Assembly: GCA_934436245.1 (NCBI GenBank)
Contig: CAKSAM010000029.1
Location: forward strand, 1 to 33,784
From: an uncultured Acetatifactor sp.
GTDB taxonomy: Bacteria; Bacillota; Clostridia; Lachnospirales; Lachnospiraceae
Length of the DNA stretch: 33,784 bases
Reading direction: 5' to 3'
The notes under the pieces are model-generated. The model made no database searches, was not told the DNA's origin, and saw nothing but the letters and a program-made list of their open reading frames with translations. The translations under genes and the position numbers were made by a program. Positions 30,658 to 33,784 of this stretch are shown here, one piece after another (the first letter of the stretch is position 1; every line of letters begins with the position of its first letter).

Positions 30658-32796
30658 ATGCTGGCCATTTATAAGAGAGAATTGAAATCCTATTTCCGTT
30701 CCTTTATCGGATTTTTATTTATTGCAGTCACCCTGTTTTTCCTGGGACTGTATTTCAGTGTTTATAACCTGATGAATGGATATCCTTATTTTGCGTATGT
30801 GGTATCCAGCGTTACCTTTCTATTCATGCTGACTGTGCCGATCCTGACCATGCGTATTCTGGCGGAGGAAAGGCGGAGCAGGACGGATCAGCTGATCCTG
30901 ACGGCACCGGTGTCCGTAGGCGGCATCGTCATGGGAAAATTCCTGGCGCTGTTAACTATATTTGCCATTCCCGTAGCGATCATCTGCTTTTACCCACTGA
31001 TCATGGCGCAGTACGGCAGTGTTCCCATGGGAGAGGCTTATCTGTCGATCCTGGCATATTTCCTTTTCGGGATGACAGCCATTGCCATCGGTCTGTTCCT
31101 GTCTTCCGTGACAGAGAGCCAGGTCATCGCGGCAGTACTTACTTTTGTGGTATTGTTCCTGGGATATATGATGGATTCCATCTGCTCCATTATTTCCAGC
31201 ACCGGTAATCTGTTGACAAAGCTGCTGCGTTGCTTTGATCTTTACACACCGTTTTCCAACCTGTTGAACGGCACACTGGATGTATCTTCTATTGTATATT
31301 ATGCATCCGTTACGGCGCTGGTTCTGTTCCTGACAGTACAGTCCATTCAGAAACGCCGTTACAGCATGTCCGTGAAGAACTTAAGCTTCAGTGCTTACAG
31401 TACCGGTATGATCGCCGTAGCTGTAGCGCTGGTAGTAGTCGTTAATATTATCATGGGTGAGATGCCTTCCAGCTGGACCGCTATCGACATGACCAGCCAG
31501 AAGCTGTATTCCCTGACGGATCAGACCATCAACTATGTGAAAAACATGCAGGATGATGTGACAATCTATGTGTTGGTAAATCAGGACAATCAGGATACCA
31601 CACTGGGGCAGACTTTGCAGAGATACGATGATCTGTCGGATCATATCACCGTGGAATATGTGGATCCGACTGTGAATCCTATGTTCTATACGCAGTACAC
31701 CACTGGCGATATCAGTACTAACAGCCTGATCGTGGTCAGTGATAAGCGCAGCAAGGTCATTGATTACAACGATGTCTATGAGTCTTCCTATGATTTTGAC
31801 TATTCGACGTACAGTTATAACACCACGACCACCGGTTATGATGGCGAAGGACAGATCACCAGTGCGCTGGATTATGTGTTAAATGATGATATGCCCAAGG
31901 TATATATGACAACAGGACATAATGAACTGAGTTTAAGCAACACTTTTACATCCGCATTGAACAAGGAAAATGTGGATTATGAGACCGTGAATCTGATGGA
32001 TCTGGATGCTATCCCCGACGATGCAGCCTGTCTGTTCATTAACGGTGCCACCAGCGATTTTTCATCCGATGATAAGGATAAGGTGATCGACTATCTGGAC
32101 AACGGTGGAAAAGTCATTCTGGTAACCGGCTATACCGATGAGGAGACACCCAATATAGATGCTATCTTAAGTTACATGAATCTGAGCATTGCCAAAGGAC
32201 TGGTAGTGGAGAATGATTCCAACGGTTACTACAGAAGTCCGTATTATATCCTGCCGACACAGAGCTCTGACAGCTACACCTCAGGCACCTACGGAAAATA
32301 CCTGTTCCTGCCGTATTCTCAGGGCATCATCGTTCCGGAGGAAGTAAGTACTGATGAGACAGCTACCGGCGATATTACCTATGATGTATTCCTGAGCACC
32401 TCCGACAGTTCTTTTGCAAAACAGGAAGTTGGCAATATGCAGGATTTCTCACAGGGTGAAAATGACGTCACCGGACCTTTTGCACTGGGTGTAGAAGCAG
32501 TGAAGACTCTGGATGACGGGGATGCCACACTGATCGTATACGGCTGTGAGCAGATGTTCACGGATGATGCGAACTCTGTTGTCAGCGGTGCGAACCTGGC
32601 GCTGTTCAGTAATACTTTCAGCGGTATGGCAGACCATGAGACTTCCGTATCTGTTCCGGTGAAGAGCTATGAGGTCACGAATCTGGTGTTGGATTCTGCA
32701 CAGACCCTGATGTTAGGATTGCTGGTTACCGTGATCCTGCCCATCGGCTGCATGATTGCCGGATTCGTGATCTGGTTCCGCAGACGTAAAAGATAA
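30658..32796 (+). CDS. GldF-GldG fusion: ABC-2 permease plus auxiliary domain
   Basis: A 712-residue protein. Residues 1-240 form a six-helix ABC-2 permease (LKSYFRSFIGFLFIAVTLFF by motif, EERRSRTDQLILTAPVSV, as in GldF). Another TM (about 245-265) leads into a large extracytoplasmic GldG/ABC_transp_aux region (about 275-670; MTSQKLYSLTDQTINYVKNM), with a C-terminal TM (about 680-705) and basic tail. In gliding Bacteroidetes GldF and GldG are separate; here they are one chain. It starts one nucleotide after the ATPase stop, with SD AAGGAGGCGGAATA inside that gene. Confidence 0.92.
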   Translation: MLAIYKRELKSYFRSFIGFLFIAVTLFFLGLYFSVYNLMNGYPYFAYVVSSVTFLFMLTVPILTMRILAEERRSRTDQLILTAPVSVGGIVMGKFLALLTIFAIPVAIICFYPLIMAQYGSVPMGEAYLSILAYFLFGMTAIAIGLFLSSVTESQVIAAVLTFVVLFLGYMMDSICSIISSTGNLLTKLLRCFDLYTPFSNLLNGTLDVSSIVYYASVTALVLFLTVQSIQKRRYSMSVKNLSFSAYSTGMIAVAVALVVVVNIIMGEMPSSWTAIDMTSQKLYSLTDQTINYVKNMQDDVTIYVLVNQDNQDTTLGQTLQRYDDLSDHITVEYVDPTVNPMFYTQYTTGDISTNSLIVVSDKRSKVIDYNDVYESSYDFDYSTYSYNTTTTGYDGEGQITSALDYVLNDDMPKVYMTTGHNELSLSNTFTSALNKENVDYETVNLMDLDAIPDDAACLFINGATSDFSSDDKDKVIDYLDNGGKVILVTGYTDEETPNIDAILSYMNLSIAKGLVVENDSNGYYRSPYYILPTQSSDSYTSGTYGKYLFLPYSQGIIVPEEVSTDETATGDITYDVFLSTSDSSFAKQEVGNMQDFSQGENDVTGPFALGVEAVKTLDDGDATLIVYGCEQMFTDDANSVVSGANLALFSNTFSGMADHETSVSVPVKSYEVTNLVLDSAQTLMLGLLVTVILPIGCMIAGFVIWFRRRKR

Positions 32797-32798
32797 AA

Positions 32799-32821
32799 GT
32801 GTGAAAAATTAATTTTCACAC
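32799..32821 (+). other. Stem-loop after the GldFG gene
   Basis: GTGTGAAAA-ATTAA-TTTTCACAC, a 9-bp perfect stem 3 nt after the stop codon. Its 3' arm merges into leader element C. It occupies the same position as the stem-loop ahead of element B, though the sequence differs. Confidence 0.7.
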
Positions 32822-32928
32822 GGCTATTTGTGCAGCAGGCGTCACAAAGCAGCCCTTATCGCAGAATCAAATTTGAAATTTGATTCGCAATTCCTCTGAC
32901 GGAAGGAATCGTCTGCGGAATGGAGATT
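32815..32928 (+). repeat. Leader element, full copy C (114 nt)
   Basis: Same length as copy B with five substitutions. It keeps the AATCAAATTT/AAATTTGATT hairpin, a shortened end pairing GCAGGCG/CGTCTGC, and the tail GGAATGGAGATT. It ends 3 nt before the ATG of the DUF4340 gene and provides its SD. Like copy B it lies between cistrons of one operon. Confidence 0.92.
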
Positions 32929-32931
32929 GAT

Positions 32932-33627
32932 ATGAAAAAGAAACAAAGACAGATGATAGGAATGCTGCTGGCACTGGTAGTGCTGGCAGCGGTCTTCCTT
33001 GGACTCAGGCAATATAACAAAAACGAATCAGCGGATACATCCGCAACGGAAGATACAGATGAAACCGTCCTGGATGTGGACTATGATGACATTACAAACT
33101 TCAGCTATGTATACGAAGGGGAGACCTATTCTTTTGAAAAAGAGGAAGATACCTGGTATTACACCGGAGATCATTCCCTGAATCTGAACCAGGATCGGAT
33201 CAAGGCGATGCTCCTGAAGGTGGCACCGCTAAAGGCAGAGCAGGTGATTGAGAATGTGACGGACATGTCACAGTATGGACTGGCGAACCCGGAGCGGACG
33301 ATCTCCTATGAGACAGCTGACCGCAGCGTCATCATCAACGTCGGCAGCCTGAATTCCCTGACCAGCCAGTACTATATCGCATTTCCTTCCGAGATGACAG
33401 TATATGTCGTGACCACCAACGTGGTGACCGGATTCAACTATACACTGGAGGATCTGGTGGAGGTGGAGGAGACCGCTGAAGAGACAGAAAGCACCAAAGC
33501 TACAGATACTACGATAACGGAAAGCGAGACAACGGAAACTGCGACGGAGACCGAGAATGTCGAGGCTGAAACTGCAGAAAGTGAAACAGTGGCAACAGAA
33601 ACTACGGAAACCGTGGAAGCCAAATAA
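32932..33627 (+). CDS. DUF4340 domain-containing membrane-anchored protein
   Basis: A 231-residue protein: short basic N-terminus, one TM helix (about 8-24), a DUF4340 domain (about 45-175; VLDVDYDDITNFSYVYEGE by motif, then YGLANPERTISY), and a tail (about 180-231) almost entirely Thr and Glu. DUF4340 proteins are the usual third component beside Gld-type ABC exporters and face the outside. The Thr/Glu tail could be a wall-spanning spacer or glycosylation target. ATG 32932 is 6 nt after GGAG of element C; the in-frame ATG at 32920 is in the element itself. It ends before a hairpin at 33643-33671. Confidence 0.88.
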   Translation: MKKKQRQMIGMLLALVVLAAVFLGLRQYNKNESADTSATEDTDETVLDVDYDDITNFSYVYEGETYSFEKEEDTWYYTGDHSLNLNQDRIKAMLLKVAPLKAEQVIENVTDMSQYGLANPERTISYETADRSVIINVGSLNSLTSQYYIAFPSEMTVYVVTTNVVTGFNYTLEDLVEVEETAEETESTKATDTTITESETTETATETENVEAETAESETVATETTETVEAK

Positions 33628-33642
33628 GTATCACAAATAATA

Positions 33643-33671
33643 AAGACTGCCCCTGCAAAAGAGGCAGTCTT
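33643..33671. terminator. Terminator between convergent genes
   Basis: AAGACTGCC (33643-33651) pairs with GGCAGTCTT (33663-33671), loop 11 nt. The T-rich side follows on the minus strand (TTTATTATTTG), so it best terminates the minus-strand TrkA-C gene. On the plus strand the T-run is poor. Confidence 0.8.
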
Positions 33672-33679
33672 CACTATTG

Positions 33680-33784
33680 TTAGGGATTCTCGCCACGAAT
33701 GACAATGATGTCATTTAATTTTAATATCGTATCTTTTTGAGGCAGAATGGACAGATCCTCCCGCAGAATGAGGAAGATCGTGAC
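33680..33784 (-). CDS. TrkA-C (RCK_C) domain protein, C-terminal end only
   Basis: An open minus-strand frame runs from the window edge to TAA at 33680-33682, giving 34 residues that include LREDLSILPQKDTILKLND followed by IIVIRGENP. This is the standard end of a TrkA-C/RCK_C domain (hydrophobic strand, LP...T.L..GD.I.V.G), found in potassium uptake regulators, ClC-type exchangers and other ion transporters. The rest lies outside the window, so the transporter type is open. A terminator follows directly. Confidence 0.7.
   Translation of the reverse strand, partial: VTIFLILREDLSILPQKDTILKLNDIIVIRGENP

Noticed and set aside
33438..33674. 78-codon minus-strand frame opposite the DUF4340 tail
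   Set aside because: It is the antisense of the Thr/Glu codon tract, giving a Ser/Val-rich artefact, and it also runs through the terminator.

Overview
The window looks like a chromosomal segment of a low-to-mid GC Firmicute, most likely a Lachnospiraceae-type gut Clostridium. The grounds are AGGAGG-type ribosome binding sites, TTGACA/TATAAT promoters, a VanW/G5 protein, a DUF438-hemerythrin-PAS protein, and Gram-positive MacB-like exporters with HlyD-type adaptors but no TolC. This is inference from family content; no rRNA or other taxonomic marker is present.

Layout. 1-5.2 kb: housekeeping-like genes (5'-truncated VanW protein, AIR-synthase-like protein, Lrp/AsnC regulator overlapping a class I aminotransferase, TrmL, gamma carbonic anhydrase). 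5.2-6.5 kb: DUF438/hemerythrin/PAS protein on the minus strand. 6.5-8.2 kb: a small accessory islet with a HigA-like antitoxin whose HigB-like toxin is broken, a second HTH regulator with palindromic operators, a tiny ORF and a putative HhH-GPD-like protein. 8.2-11 kb: a membrane diguanylate cyclase, a leftover 3' end of a second HhH-like gene, and a class II aldolase. 11.2-18.9 kb: a five-gene exporter operon (three HlyD-type adaptors, MacB-type permease, ATPase). 18.9-27.2 kb: a nitrogen-compound locus (cysteine hydrolase, PucR regulator, urtABCDE, cytidylate-kinase-like protein, second cysteine hydrolase). 27.2-29.2 kb: TauE/SafE permease and a GH2-like protein without a catalytic core. 29.2-33.6 kb: a structured leader, then a Gld-type ABC ATPase, a GldF-GldG fusion and a DUF4340 protein. 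The right end holds the C-terminus of a TrkA-C protein on the minus strand.

The most unusual signal is a 114-nt sequence present in two full copies (109/114 identical) and one 53-nt 3' partial copy. In all three it ends exactly 3 nt before the start codon of an unrelated gene (aldolase, urtB, DUF4340 gene) and supplies the Shine-Dalgarno sequence. It has near-matching ends that could pair and two internal hairpins, so it looks like a mobile or convergently retained 5' leader. A second theme is leader termination in the PucR/urt locus: all three transcription units there have an intrinsic-terminator-like hairpin ahead of the first gene, and two related 19-bp sites, possible PucR operators, lie at their promoters. 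Several terminators also double as coding or ribosome-binding sequence.
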